A stretch of 62,366 nucleotides of DNA from a virus, in IMG/VR virus record IMGVR_UViG_3300020583_000001, positions 1-62,366 of that record, one strand, 5' to 3'. The stretch's first letter is position 1, and every line of letters starts with the position of its first letter. The notes beneath the pieces were generated by a model. That model was given only the letters and a program-made list of their open reading frames with translations. It made no database searches and was not told the origin of the DNA. This document shows, in pieces, positions 9,066 to 17,880 of this stretch. The position numbers were made by a program, and so were the translations under genes.

Positions 9066-10879
9066 GGAGTTATGGTCGGAGGGCAGATTCCGCCGTTAAT
9101 CATGTCGTAGCAGAATGCCCACTTGTCGTAATAAAATTTTCTTCCGCTAACTGTGGTCGGTGACGGAATTCCAATACGAGCCGCTTCCGGCAAGTCAGCG
9201 CTGGCCGATCCGTAGAAAGTTGCCAGTACGGTTCCTGTGTCGCTCAAGATTGTCATCGGGCTTGCAGGCTGGACGGTGTAACCGCTGGAATGAGGGTTAA
9301 CCGTCGTAACCGTTATCGTCCCTGACGCCGCCCCGCTGGTACAAGTTGTCGAGGTTGGCTGCACGAATTCAGCCGTCCCCGTACCGGCAATGTAGTAAGG
9401 CGCATTGGGATTAAACGGACAGCCAGACGCAAGCGTAATCGTGTTGGAACCAGCCGATAAAGAGGTTGGAGATGATGGAGATTGCGCTGCAAGCCCTCCG
9501 TTGACCTGCATGTTGAACTTTACCCATGTGCCTGAAGTGTAGGTCAAAGGCGCGGCCACGCCGGGATTCAGACCGTTCAAACAGCTTCCGGCTCCAGCGG
9601 TTGCGCACTCCAGCAATAAAGTAGAGCCATTGGCGATAAGTTGGATGTTGGGCGAGTCTCCCGTACCGTTGGTAACTGTAACTAGTGCGTGCTCAGTCAC
9701 CGTATCGGTCGCCAGCACGGTCGAACAGAAATCCATCGAGGTTGTTGTGGTAGATTGGATCATGTAAGGAAATGTGAGGCTCGCTCCGGGTAAATTCCAC
9801 TGCACGGTAGAGTTCTGCGAGCCGCTATTAGCCAGAGAGAATGCCAATCCAAGCGTGCTACTGTTCGGATAAGTTTGTCCACTGTAAAGAAATCGTGGAG
9901 GAGAGTTTAAGAGTGGATGACTGGCGCTGGTGCAGGAGTCTCCCGTGCTGCCTATATATTCAATGGAACTTCCGGTTGCATCCGTCACTGCGAAATTCCC
10001 GCTATTTGAGGCCGTTCCGTCGATGGCTGCGCCGAATAGCGAACTGTGTAGCGTGGTTGCGGTCGGTTCTACGGTGCTGGTTCCACCACTATTGTCCATC
10101 AGCGCCCACTGCGCAGAAGGAAGGACATTGTAGCCCAGCGCGAACTCAAAGACTCCAGGCTGTCCGTTGCCATTGGCATTTGACCATGTAGGCGTGGCTG
10201 GGGATGACGTGATATTGCTCAACCACGACGTTCCCGTGTAGTTATCGGTGGAATTGGTTGTCGAAAAATTCGTGTTCCACGGCGACGATACCGAACTAGT
10301 GTTACCCGATAGACCAATGATGCAGTCATCGGAACCGCTGATATAAATCGGCACTTGAACCAATGATGTGCTGGTATTATCGGCCAGTGAGTATGCGGAG
10401 ATGGCGTCGATGGCTGCCGTCCCAGAAACATCAGGGACGCGAAAGGCAAACAGGTAAGGGGTTGTTGCGCTGGCGCTAAAGTTTACGGTCAGAGTAGCAC
10501 CAGTGATCGCGCTGGCCGAAGTGATGTAATATGCAGATCGAGTTCCGCCCGCGAAACTGCCGCCGATATACTGGTTTTGCCAAAATGGGATTCGGTAGCC
10601 CGTCTGCCCCGTGACGCTCGTGATGTAGACTCCGCCGCCACTGGAGTTCTCTGACATCAGTACAAGAACATGATCGCCAGAAGCAAGGGTGACACTTGTT
10701 ATCCCAGCCGAACTCCCTGTGGAAGCGCTGTTTGAATAACGGACGATGGTCCCACAGGAGCCGATTATTACAACCGAGCCTCCACCTAATCCAGCTTTGC
10801 CGCCAATGCCTGCGTTGCCACCGATGCCTTGGGACCAAGCAAGCGAACAGAGAAACGGAACGAGCCAAAGTGTTTTCAT
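9062..10879 (-). CDS. Exported spike-like protein, 605 aa
   Basis: The ATG at 10879 overlaps the preceding stop by one base (TAATG). An in-frame extension to 10927 would remove the signal peptide from the N-terminus, so I use the shorter form. The first 16 residues (MKTLWLVPFLCSLAWS, then Q) form a classical signal peptide, followed by a Gly-rich collagen-like stretch (GIGGNAGIGGKAGLGGG). The rest is Ser/Thr/Gly-rich beta structure with a lectin-like look in the C-terminal half (about residues 270-600). No catalytic motif is evident. It sits between two other exported spike-like proteins and probably belongs to the same surface assembly. Confidence 0.8.
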   Translation of the reverse strand: MKTLWLVPFLCSLAWSQGIGGNAGIGGKAGLGGGSVVIIGSCGTIVRYSNSASTGSSAGITSVTLASGDHVLVLMSENSSGGGVYITSVTGQTGYRIPFWQNQYIGGSFAGGTRSAYYITSASAITGATLTVNFSASATTPYLFAFRVPDVSGTAAIDAISAYSLADNTSTSLVQVPIYISGSDDCIIGLSGNTSSVSSPWNTNFSTTNSTDNYTGTSWLSNITSSPATPTWSNANGNGQPGVFEFALGYNVLPSAQWALMDNSGGTSTVEPTATTLHSSLFGAAIDGTASNSGNFAVTDATGSSIEYIGSTGDSCTSASHPLLNSPPRFLYSGQTYPNSSTLGLAFSLANSGSQNSTVQWNLPGASLTFPYMIQSTTTTSMDFCSTVLATDTVTEHALVTVTNGTGDSPNIQLIANGSTLLLECATAGAGSCLNGLNPGVAAPLTYTSGTWVKFNMQVNGGLAAQSPSSPTSLSAGSNTITLASGCPFNPNAPYYIAGTGTAEFVQPTSTTCTSGAASGTITVTTVNPHSSGYTVQPASPMTILSDTGTVLATFYGSASADLPEAARIGIPSPTTVSGRKFYYDKWAFCYDMINGGICPPTITP

Positions 10880-13800
10880 TATGGTATGGAGTACTGTGCT
10901 GAAACTATAAATTGATCGAGCGTGCAAGTAGCTCCAGCGGTAGAGATATAAATTCCGATGATGTCTCCTGCCGCGAAGGTCAAAGTTTGCGCCGTGCTTG
11001 TTCCCGTCCCCTTGGTCTGCGTCGTGGAACCAGCCGTTACGGTTGATCCCACGTTGCTAGTTCCGTCGAACACGTTGAAGATTGGGACGGTGGTGCATGT
11101 CCCGCCTAACGATGTAACAACTTGCAGGTTTGTAAAGTGTCCAGCCGCGTTTGCGACCGTCGAAGCGAGGACCGCGTTAACGGCTAGCGTACCTAACACG
11201 CCGACTCCAGAACTCAAGGTGCCACTCGTGGCGCTGATCGTCTCCGTCATCGTGCCGGAGGAGTTAGTATACAGTGGGAATCCCGTTGCTGGCGCACCAG
11301 CAAACACGCGCAACTGCGAGGTCACCGAAGTCGGTGCCATCAAGCAAATCGAGGTCGCGGTATTGCATGGTGCAACGGCTGCGGAGGTTGTCCCTTGAGG
11401 AAAGTCAGCAAAGCCTGCCGTGGTCCCGGTGGCGGTAAAAACCGGGGCTGCTAATCCACCTGTGCCTGTATAGGTAGCCGTCGTGCCAGTGTCGGTCAGC
11501 AGCGAATTTGCCAGTAGGGTATTGCCCGAAGCGATAACAGCTTTAGGAATTACATTCGTTGTAGGCGCTGAAGCGAAGTTGGCAAAGATGGAATCTGCTC
11601 CATTTACATATCCGTGAAAATTCTTATTTGTCGTGTCGAAGTCAATTACTCCAGCCGCGCTAGCCGTGTTGGTCGTAGTCTGCGGAACCTTAAAAGCCGC
11701 TGTTCCGGTAGCCGCGCTCAGATCAAAGATCGTGTTAGCGGTTCCACTGAACGTGTGGGTAGCATAAGTAAGGTCTGCCGCACCAGTCAAGGCCGCGCCC
11801 GATCCGCCACTTACTGCCATTTGTCCAGATGTTGCCGATTCAACCGCGCAGGTAGAACCAAGAGTACAGGTCTGACCGTTCACGGTTGTAGCCGAGTTGG
11901 TTAGTGCGCCGTTCGGTATCCCCGTGAAGTTTGTTCCCGTCAGCGTTGGAGCCGTATTGCAGGAAAATCCAGTCGTGGTCGAGAATTGCATGACCCCGGT
12001 GCAGCCAGGGAATGCCGCAAAGGTCGGAAAGTAAATCCGGTCCCAGTTGGTCGCCGCATCGGAGTACACGAAGCTGGCGAAGTTGTTCAGGATCGTGCAA
12101 GTGGAAGCGCCATCGCACAGATCGGAATGGCCCGCGTTTGGCGTGAGTGTGATGGTCGCGCCTTCGGTATTTCTCAGAGCGAAACCGTCGTTATTGGTGA
12201 ATCCCGATGAGGCTAACGATGGCAGCGCCAAGGCGGTTCCTGAAGTCCAAGACAGAAAGTTAAATCGGTCGGTGGCGAGCAATGTAGCTGGATTTGTGGC
12301 ATCAATCGGAACGCCCGCCAACTGCAACACCGGAGCCGTGGCGGCTCCTCCTGACGGAGTGCTCACCATGAATTGAGGCACACCATTCGGAGTAGTCGGC
12401 GGAGTTGTGCTTCCAAGGGTGGAAGTGGTTGCCCAGTAAGCGGGAGCGTATTGAGTTCCCGTTCCCGGCCCGCCAGAACCACAGCCTGAACAGCTCACTA
12501 CCGTCAGCGCTCCCGCAGAGGTCAGCGATGCGTTCGATCCCAAGCTAAGAGTGCTGGCAGTGCTATTGATCGTTACCGCGAACGTGCCCGAGGTCGATCC
12601 ATTCAGATTGAGAGAGTTCGCATTCCACGCTCCGATGGTCCCGTCGAACGCCGTTGGCTGATCATACTCTCCGACCGTGCAGCCCGATGCAGGGCATCCC
12701 GACGCGGACGAGGTGATTGTCTGTCCGGCTGTGCCGTCGTCCTGCACGATCTTGGTGCTGTTGGCGATGACGCTGGCATTGTAGACGTGGCTGCCAGTCT
12801 GTCCTGAGTAGAAGTGGACCGCTGCTGTATTCGCTGCGCCAGCCATGTTGGCTGTCGATACGTTCTGGATGATAACGCCGTTGCCGCCGTTGAGCGAGCC
12901 GACTTCAATCCCGTTGTTGTCGAACTCGCAGTGCGGATTCATCACATGCAGGCGAAGGAACCCGTCATAGAAGCCGCAATCGTGGAATGCCTGAAAGGTG
13001 CCGATGGCCTTGCCGGTGACCGTGCCTTGATCGAAAGGATTGTTTCCAGAGTCGCCCAGGTTGCCTCGGATAATATCGTAAGCCTCTAGTACCCAAGGAT
13101 AACCCTCGGTGTTGGCCGCACTGGCGATATAGCTTGGCCCGGTCGTGCAATCTCCGGTATAAAACTGGTAATGCGCTGGTCCCGCTTCACCCGTGAAATT
13201 GAATGTCCGATCCCACATTCCACACGCGCTGATCGCAGCCGTAGCCGTTTCTCCGGTGCAGCCTGCCGAGCCGGGATTGCAGCCCGCCGATCCGCCGTTG
13301 TTCCAGTTGCCGGAGTTCAGCACCACATGATTGGCAAAATAGCGGTCACGTTCCTGCGTGCCGTTATAAAGAATGCCGATACCAAGCGGCAAGCCTTCGA
13401 GATCGACGCCAAAGTCCTGCAAGACGCTGCCGAAAGAATTGGTCTGATAGGAATCGTTAGTGATCTGTCCCGCCCATGACAGCACCGGGATCGCGGTTGG
13501 ATGGTAAATTTTATAAACCAGTCCGGCGGTCGCAGTTGGGCATACCACGCCGGGATTGTTTCCCTCCGTTCCCCAGTTGCCAGAGATAGTAATCGAAGTG
13601 GTCGAGGTGAACCCGGTAATGAGCGCGGAGCAGGCATTGGTTGCGTTGGGGCAAGTGGCGGTAAGGCTGCTGGAAGTCGCACAACTCGTCAGGTAGCCGC
13701 CGACCATTCCACTGGTGAAGGTTGTGCCGGAGCCAGTGACGATAGGATTGTTTCCCGCTGCAACACTGATGGTTCCGGTTGAATAAGGAGATGCGTCAAG

Positions 13801-16257
13801 GAACGGCCCGCCAACAGCTCGTGTGGTTGTGGTGGGATATTGCGTGTAAGCGCTGGGGCCACAAGTAGCCGCCGGAGTCTGCGGTGAGTAGCAGACGATC
13901 AGCCACGTTCCCACCGGCCCCTTGGATGCGCCGCTAGTCACGCCGATCCATTGCCGCGCACCGGCAGGCGTGGTCCACGGGGCGCTGGTCACGATCCAGT
14001 AGTTACCCCAATAGATTGTTTCCTCAAATCCCGAGCCTAGCCCCGCACTGATGTCGGAATCGGAGAATACGCATTGTTGCTGCGAGCCTCCGCCCAGACA
14101 ATAAGTGCTGCCAGTGGATGCGAACGCGCCGGGGTTGCGGGTATCAATGATATATCCAGGACCAAGGTTACCCATCAAGGTGCTTAGAGCAAGCGCGAAA
14201 TCGGCGGTCGCAACCGGGACGGTTCCGCACAATGCCACCGTGCAATCACGGATATCGAAGATCGGCTTGGTCTGCGCGATGGGAGCCGCGCCTACCGTAG
14301 GACTGGGAACGAAGAGGCTGCCAGCAGGGACGGTTAGTGCTGCGAGATTGGTTCCAGTTGTGAAATAGGGAAATTGATTCGCGGTCGGGGGGCCGCTGCT
14401 GGTTACCGTGCCGCTGCCGCTCGGCGCGTTCCATGTTCCGTCTCCACGCAGAAACGTTGTGCTAGATGGTGTTCCACTGGCATTGATATCGGCTACGGTC
14501 ACTAAAGCTGTGCAAACACTGGATAGATTTTTGCTGGCATCGGTGCAGATGGGAAGTGAGGCTGTCAGGCCGCTGTCATTGAAAAGCGGCGCTGCTACTG
14601 AAGTCCCGGCAGTGGCCGCACCCCCGATGCTGAAGGCGTGCGTGACTAAATTGTCTACAAAGAAATTGGCGGCACCATTGGCGGTATAGGTTGCCGCTGA
14701 TCCGTTGTACGACCATGCGGCGGTTCCATATAAGCGGTTGCCCACATCGTAAACGTCATCTACGATGGCGAACGTTCCAGCATCATGTTCCGATGCCATC
14801 ATGTTAACCGTAAGCGCAGTCAGAACATTGCTGCTTCCGCCGATAACGTCGATTCCATACTGGGTCTGCTCATAATTTAACTGCCCAATGTTCATCCCCG
14901 GCGAAATCCCGCTTCCTGTGGGATTATTGATCACGACGCAAACTTCATCGTAACCACAAATAAGGTGTTGCACGGCAGCGTGTTCAACTAACGTCAAAGC
15001 GGTAGTAAAGCCATCAGCCCGCAATGTTCCGATGTCGATCAGGTCGGGATTCCCGGCACCGGGAGCGATCACGCATACACCGCCTGCGGTCGGAACTGCC
15101 ACAGGGACGCTGCCCACATCGCAACTATTGAACCCCGGCATCGAGAGTTGGCCGATGGCTACTGCGTTGATCGCGCTGTAAATTGGATTAACCGTCCTAC
15201 GAAATGCGATTCCATTGACGATCAACTTTACGGCAGTGTAACCACTGTTTCCGCCCGTGGATGATCCAGCGCCCGCGATTAGATCGCAACCCGTGCTAGC
15301 GGTTTGAATCACCGTGCCGCCTTGGGCTGCCCCGTTATCTAAATTTAGCGCGGGCGTGAGGCCTTCGATGTCTACAACTGCGAATGGAGTATCGACGAAA
15401 GTTGCGGTGTTGATTGTTGGAACCAGAATCATCGAGGTTGCGGCATTGGAGGTCTGACAAGCGGTGTTTACATTGAATACCCCGGAGGGTAGAAGAATCT
15501 TTGCTTCGGTCGATATCGTAGCCGTGCTAACTGCCGCTTGCAGTGCAGCGCCATCATCGTGATAAACACCTTTACCTGCAGTGGTTGGCGCAGAACTGCA
15601 AGCCGGGGAGATAGTCAGATTCCCCGTCGCGACCGCTGTGATCTTGCTCACGCAATCACTCGTACTCGACCCCGGACAGTGTTGTGTTCCGGTTGCGCCT
15701 GCACCGACGATACACACTCCCTGATTTACTGCAAAGTCAGTGATCGAGGCGACATTAATCGAAGTTGTGGTACTGGCTGTACCAGAAATAGTAGTGCTAA
15801 GATTCGCGCCGGAAGAAGCGACGAGCGCTGACGATGGAATGGAAACAGTTGGATTGATCGGACCTGAAACTAGGTTCTGCGCCGAAATTGCCGAGATACT
15901 AGAAATGGTTCCCGTTCCGCTAGTTGCGAGGGATGACCCGCTGCCCACCGTCATTGCCGCTCCGGTATTCGTCCCTGAGCCAATCGCACTGAAGGCTGGG
16001 GCGGATGCCGATGATCCGGCAAAGGCCCAAGCGCTGCCGGTGTAGATGCAGGCGACTGCCGTGGTTCCGCCACCTACAGTGCAATCGCTGGCGGTTGAAC
16101 CATCGGATACCGTGGCGAAGGTTCCGCGAGACTTCCCGGTGGGTAGGGTGGCAACCGTGTAAGGAGTGAGTCCGGCGTTGCCGCCGCTGCTGCTCGACTG
16201 TGCGACGGCTATACCTGATAATAGAAGCGCGGCGAGGAATAGCTTTAAGTGTTTCAT
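10879..16257 (-). CDS. Giant exported fibre/spike protein, 1792 aa
   Basis: At 1792 residues this is the largest gene in the window. Residues 1-19 (MKHLKLFLAALLLSGIAVA, then Q) form a clear signal peptide with an AVA-Q cleavage site. After a low-complexity head, about residue 230 has DDGAALQAAV, a hallmark of the first turn of pectate-lyase-type beta helices in phage spikes, and a second beta-helix-like domain starts near residue 700. The C-terminal third resembles fibre shafts with repeated Gly/Thr strands. Cysteines are common. The start overlaps the upstream stop (ATGA). A long receptor-binding or polysaccharide-degrading fibre is likely, but a signal peptide is odd for a virion part. Confidence 0.85.
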   Translation of the reverse strand: MKHLKLFLAALLLSGIAVAQSSSSGGNAGLTPYTVATLPTGKSRGTFATVSDGSTASDCTVGGGTTAVACIYTGSAWAFAGSSASAPAFSAIGSGTNTGAAMTVGSGSSLATSGTGTISSISAISAQNLVSGPINPTVSIPSSALVASSGANLSTTISGTASTTTSINVASITDFAVNQGVCIVGAGATGTQHCPGSSTSDCVSKITAVATGNLTISPACSSAPTTAGKGVYHDDGAALQAAVSTATISTEAKILLPSGVFNVNTACQTSNAATSMILVPTINTATFVDTPFAVVDIEGLTPALNLDNGAAQGGTVIQTASTGCDLIAGAGSSTGGNSGYTAVKLIVNGIAFRRTVNPIYSAINAVAIGQLSMPGFNSCDVGSVPVAVPTAGGVCVIAPGAGNPDLIDIGTLRADGFTTALTLVEHAAVQHLICGYDEVCVVINNPTGSGISPGMNIGQLNYEQTQYGIDVIGGSSNVLTALTVNMMASEHDAGTFAIVDDVYDVGNRLYGTAAWSYNGSAATYTANGAANFFVDNLVTHAFSIGGAATAGTSVAAPLFNDSGLTASLPICTDASKNLSSVCTALVTVADINASGTPSSTTFLRGDGTWNAPSGSGTVTSSGPPTANQFPYFTTGTNLAALTVPAGSLFVPSPTVGAAPIAQTKPIFDIRDCTVALCGTVPVATADFALALSTLMGNLGPGYIIDTRNPGAFASTGSTYCLGGGSQQQCVFSDSDISAGLGSGFEETIYWGNYWIVTSAPWTTPAGARQWIGVTSGASKGPVGTWLIVCYSPQTPAATCGPSAYTQYPTTTTRAVGGPFLDASPYSTGTISVAAGNNPIVTGSGTTFTSGMVGGYLTSCATSSSLTATCPNATNACSALITGFTSTTSITISGNWGTEGNNPGVVCPTATAGLVYKIYHPTAIPVLSWAGQITNDSYQTNSFGSVLQDFGVDLEGLPLGIGILYNGTQERDRYFANHVVLNSGNWNNGGSAGCNPGSAGCTGETATAAISACGMWDRTFNFTGEAGPAHYQFYTGDCTTGPSYIASAANTEGYPWVLEAYDIIRGNLGDSGNNPFDQGTVTGKAIGTFQAFHDCGFYDGFLRLHVMNPHCEFDNNGIEVGSLNGGNGVIIQNVSTANMAGAANTAAVHFYSGQTGSHVYNASVIANSTKIVQDDGTAGQTITSSASGCPASGCTVGEYDQPTAFDGTIGAWNANSLNLNGSTSGTFAVTINSTASTLSLGSNASLTSAGALTVVSCSGCGSGGPGTGTQYAPAYWATTSTLGSTTPPTTPNGVPQFMVSTPSGGAATAPVLQLAGVPIDATNPATLLATDRFNFLSWTSGTALALPSLASSGFTNNDGFALRNTEGATITLTPNAGHSDLCDGASTCTILNNFASFVYSDAATNWDRIYFPTFAAFPGCTGVMQFSTTTGFSCNTAPTLTGTNFTGIPNGALTNSATTVNGQTCTLGSTCAVESATSGQMAVSGGSGAALTGAADLTYATHTFSGTANTIFDLSAATGTAAFKVPQTTTNTASAAGVIDFDTTNKNFHGYVNGADSIFANFASAPTTNVIPKAVIASGNTLLANSLLTDTGTTATYTGTGGLAAPVFTATGTTAGFADFPQGTTSAAVAPCNTATSICLMAPTSVTSQLRVFAGAPATGFPLYTNSSGTMTETISATSGTLSSGVGVLGTLAVNAVLASTVANAAGHFTNLQVVTSLGGTCTTVPIFNVFDGTSNVGSTVTAGSTTQTKGTGTSTAQTLTFAAGDIIGIYISTAGATCTLDQFIVSAQYSIP

Positions 16258-16700
16258 GCGATTATCAGTGTGACCAGAGCGCTGTCTCCAGCCGTATCTG
16301 CGTCAACAAAATATCTGTAAGGAGAGAACACGTTCCGCTCCAGCGGTGCAGACGACAGAAACAGATTCGCGCCAGGGGCGAGAGAGAACACCATCGCGCC
16401 ATAGTCATCGCGGTTACCTGCGCCTTGCACGCCTTTACGGACGATGTAGATATTACCGGTGTTATTCTGCACGCCATGCGATGCCCCAGCCTTGACCGCC
16501 TGGAAGATGATCTGCTGCACTGAGGGGGAATATTCATACTCGCCAGCGGTCCCGGTAGTGGTAGCAGTGTTCGGCGCGTTGACGCTCGCGGAATCGACCA
16601 GCGACATGATCGACACTGGAGTGCCGGGGGTGGCCACGACGATCATACCCAACGGCCAATCAGGTCCAAATTGATCGAGCATTACGGATTGAGTTGGCAA
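16254..16700 (-). CDS. Structural-type protein, 148 aa, TTG start
   Basis: I choose the TTG at 16700 because GGAGGA lies 4-5 bases upstream of it, whereas the ATG at 16682 has no ribosome site and an ATG at 16721 would lie in the terminator hairpin. The 148-residue product is beta-rich (IVVATPGTPVSIMSL, NIYIVRKGVQGAGNRDDYGAMVF) and resembles small virion or fibre-associated proteins, but I cannot assign a family. It is the first gene after the hairpin at 16719-16748 and is translationally coupled (ATGA) to the giant fibre gene, so it may cap or trimerise it. Confidence 0.7.
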   Translation of the reverse strand: MPTQSVMLDQFGPDWPLGMIVVATPGTPVSIMSLVDSASVNAPNTATTTGTAGEYEYSPSVQQIIFQAVKAGASHGVQNNTGNIYIVRKGVQGAGNRDDYGAMVFSLAPGANLFLSSAPLERNVFSPYRYFVDADTAGDSALVTLIIA

Positions 16701-16718
16701 TTTATCCTCCTCAAATAA

Positions 16719-16748
16719 CAAAGGCTCATGGACGAATCCATGAGCCTT
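16719..16748 (-). terminator. Leftward hairpin terminator
   Basis: GGCTCATGG (16723-16731) pairs perfectly with CCATGAGCC (16738-16746) around a 6-base loop. Read on the minus strand the stem is followed by TTTGTTATTT, as in a Rho-independent terminator. It separates the 95-residue gene from the fibre genes, so it probably lowers rather than abolishes expression downstream. A weaker hairpin (GGGC/GCCC) lies at about 16754-16767. Confidence 0.75.
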
Positions 16749-16801
16749 CTGGTGGGCCTCGCAGCCCCAGCAAGAATCTCTGTCCGTGCCAGCCTACCAC
16801 A

Positions 16802-17089
16802 TTACACAGGTATCACCCAAGTGATATCGCCACTTTTACTATCGTAAGTGAGGACAGGTATCTTAGATAGCGTTGCCACACTTGCGCCGGATGTTGGTGG
16901 GATTCCACGGACGTTTAGGCCCGCTATCTTGGTAGTTGATGGCCCCCCAGCAGCGGGCGTAGCAGGCTTATCCTCCGCTGGTTTAGCCGCTCGTGTCTGG
17001 TCCTCCATCTTGTAAATCTTGTCGTACAGCAATCGCAGGTCTTCGTCCAAACGCTTGCCGTGGCCTTGGGGATAGTAACGCTCGGTCAT
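16802..17089 (-). CDS. Small hypothetical tail-region protein, 95 aa
   Basis: The 95-residue protein has a helical N-terminus (KRLDEDLRLLYDKIYKMEDQ, residues 12-31) that could form a coiled coil, a Pro/Ala linker, and a short beta-rich C-terminus. This layout is typical of small trimerising or adaptor parts of fibres. It is coupled to the glycosyltransferase gene upstream by an ATGA overlap and is followed by the terminator at 16719-16748. No family was recognised. Confidence 0.7.
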   Translation of the reverse strand: MTERYYPQGHGKRLDEDLRLLYDKIYKMEDQTRAAKPAEDKPATPAAGGPSTTKIAGLNVRGIPPTSGASVATLSKIPVLTYDSKSGDITWVIPV

Positions 17090-17880
17090 CGCGGCACCAT
17101 CGGATAGGAGTCATCCGGCAGGAAATAAACATTCCCGTGCTCATCCCAGTGTCCCGGCAGCACTCCGCCGTGCGCCAGGATTCGCATCCCGGCTTCTCGC
17201 ACCTTGCGGCAGAAGTAGATATCGTCGGTCATCTGGTAGTAAGGAGGATTCGACACTGGCGACAACAGATTGTGCTCCCGCGCCTGCTCTGTCGATTCGA
17301 TATCCACGAACCACGGCTTGGGAATACGGGCGAACGCCGAGGCGCGGATCATCATGCAGCCGGTGGCAATGCGCTCGCACTCGAACACATCGCCTTTCTT
17401 CCATTTCCAGAATGATCCCACCGATTCCCCTTGGAATACGAGCGGCGCGGAGGGATTGGTCTTGGTACCGTAAATTCCAGCACAGACTGCTACATCGTCA
17501 TCGGATGAATCCATCACCTGCAACAATTTATAGAGAGTGTCCGGTGGCGGCGGGTTGTCGTCATCGAGGAATAGCACGTAGCGAGTATTATAGCTTAGAG
17601 CTTGTTCGACCAGCTCGTTCCGCGCCCGGTCGCGCTTGGCTCCTTTGATCGTCAGGTATATCTGATTGGTATTGGGTGGGCATTGCAGGAGTGCGAGCGC
17701 AATCCCCCATTCCGGCGGGCAGTAGCGCCCTGACGATGGGATGCAGATGGCAACCGTGACCGTTCGCGGAACCGCTCCAGTCAGCGTCCACAGCACCGTT
17801 GCAAGCGGCTTATCCGCACTGCCATCCCTCGCACAGCCTTGCAGCATTACCTCTCCAATATCCATCAACTTGATCGTCAT
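17086..17880 (-). CDS. GT-A fold glycosyltransferase (family 2-like)
   Basis: The 264-residue protein has the start of a GT-A fold (VTVAICIPSSGR, about residues 41-52), a helix with K-R-D-R-A-R-N-E-L, and the metal/nucleotide-sugar motif LFLDDD (Asp 106-108) followed by NPPPP. A later MTDDIYFCRKVREAG segment resembles the acceptor/base region of family 2 enzymes. Such enzymes move a sugar from a nucleotide-sugar to an acceptor. It is coupled (ATGA) to the glycoside hydrolase gene upstream. It could glycosylate a spike protein or alter the host surface sugar that the spikes recognise. Both roles are inference. Confidence 0.85.
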   Translation of the reverse strand: MTIKLMDIGEVMLQGCARDGSADKPLATVLWTLTGAVPRTVTVAICIPSSGRYCPPEWGIALALLQCPPNTNQIYLTIKGAKRDRARNELVEQALSYNTRYVLFLDDDNPPPPDTLYKLLQVMDSSDDDVAVCAGIYGTKTNPSAPLVFQGESVGSFWKWKKGDVFECERIATGCMMIRASAFARIPKPWFVDIESTEQAREHNLLSPVSNPPYYQMTDDIYFCRKVREAGMRILAHGGVLPGHWDEHGNVYFLPDDSYPMVPR

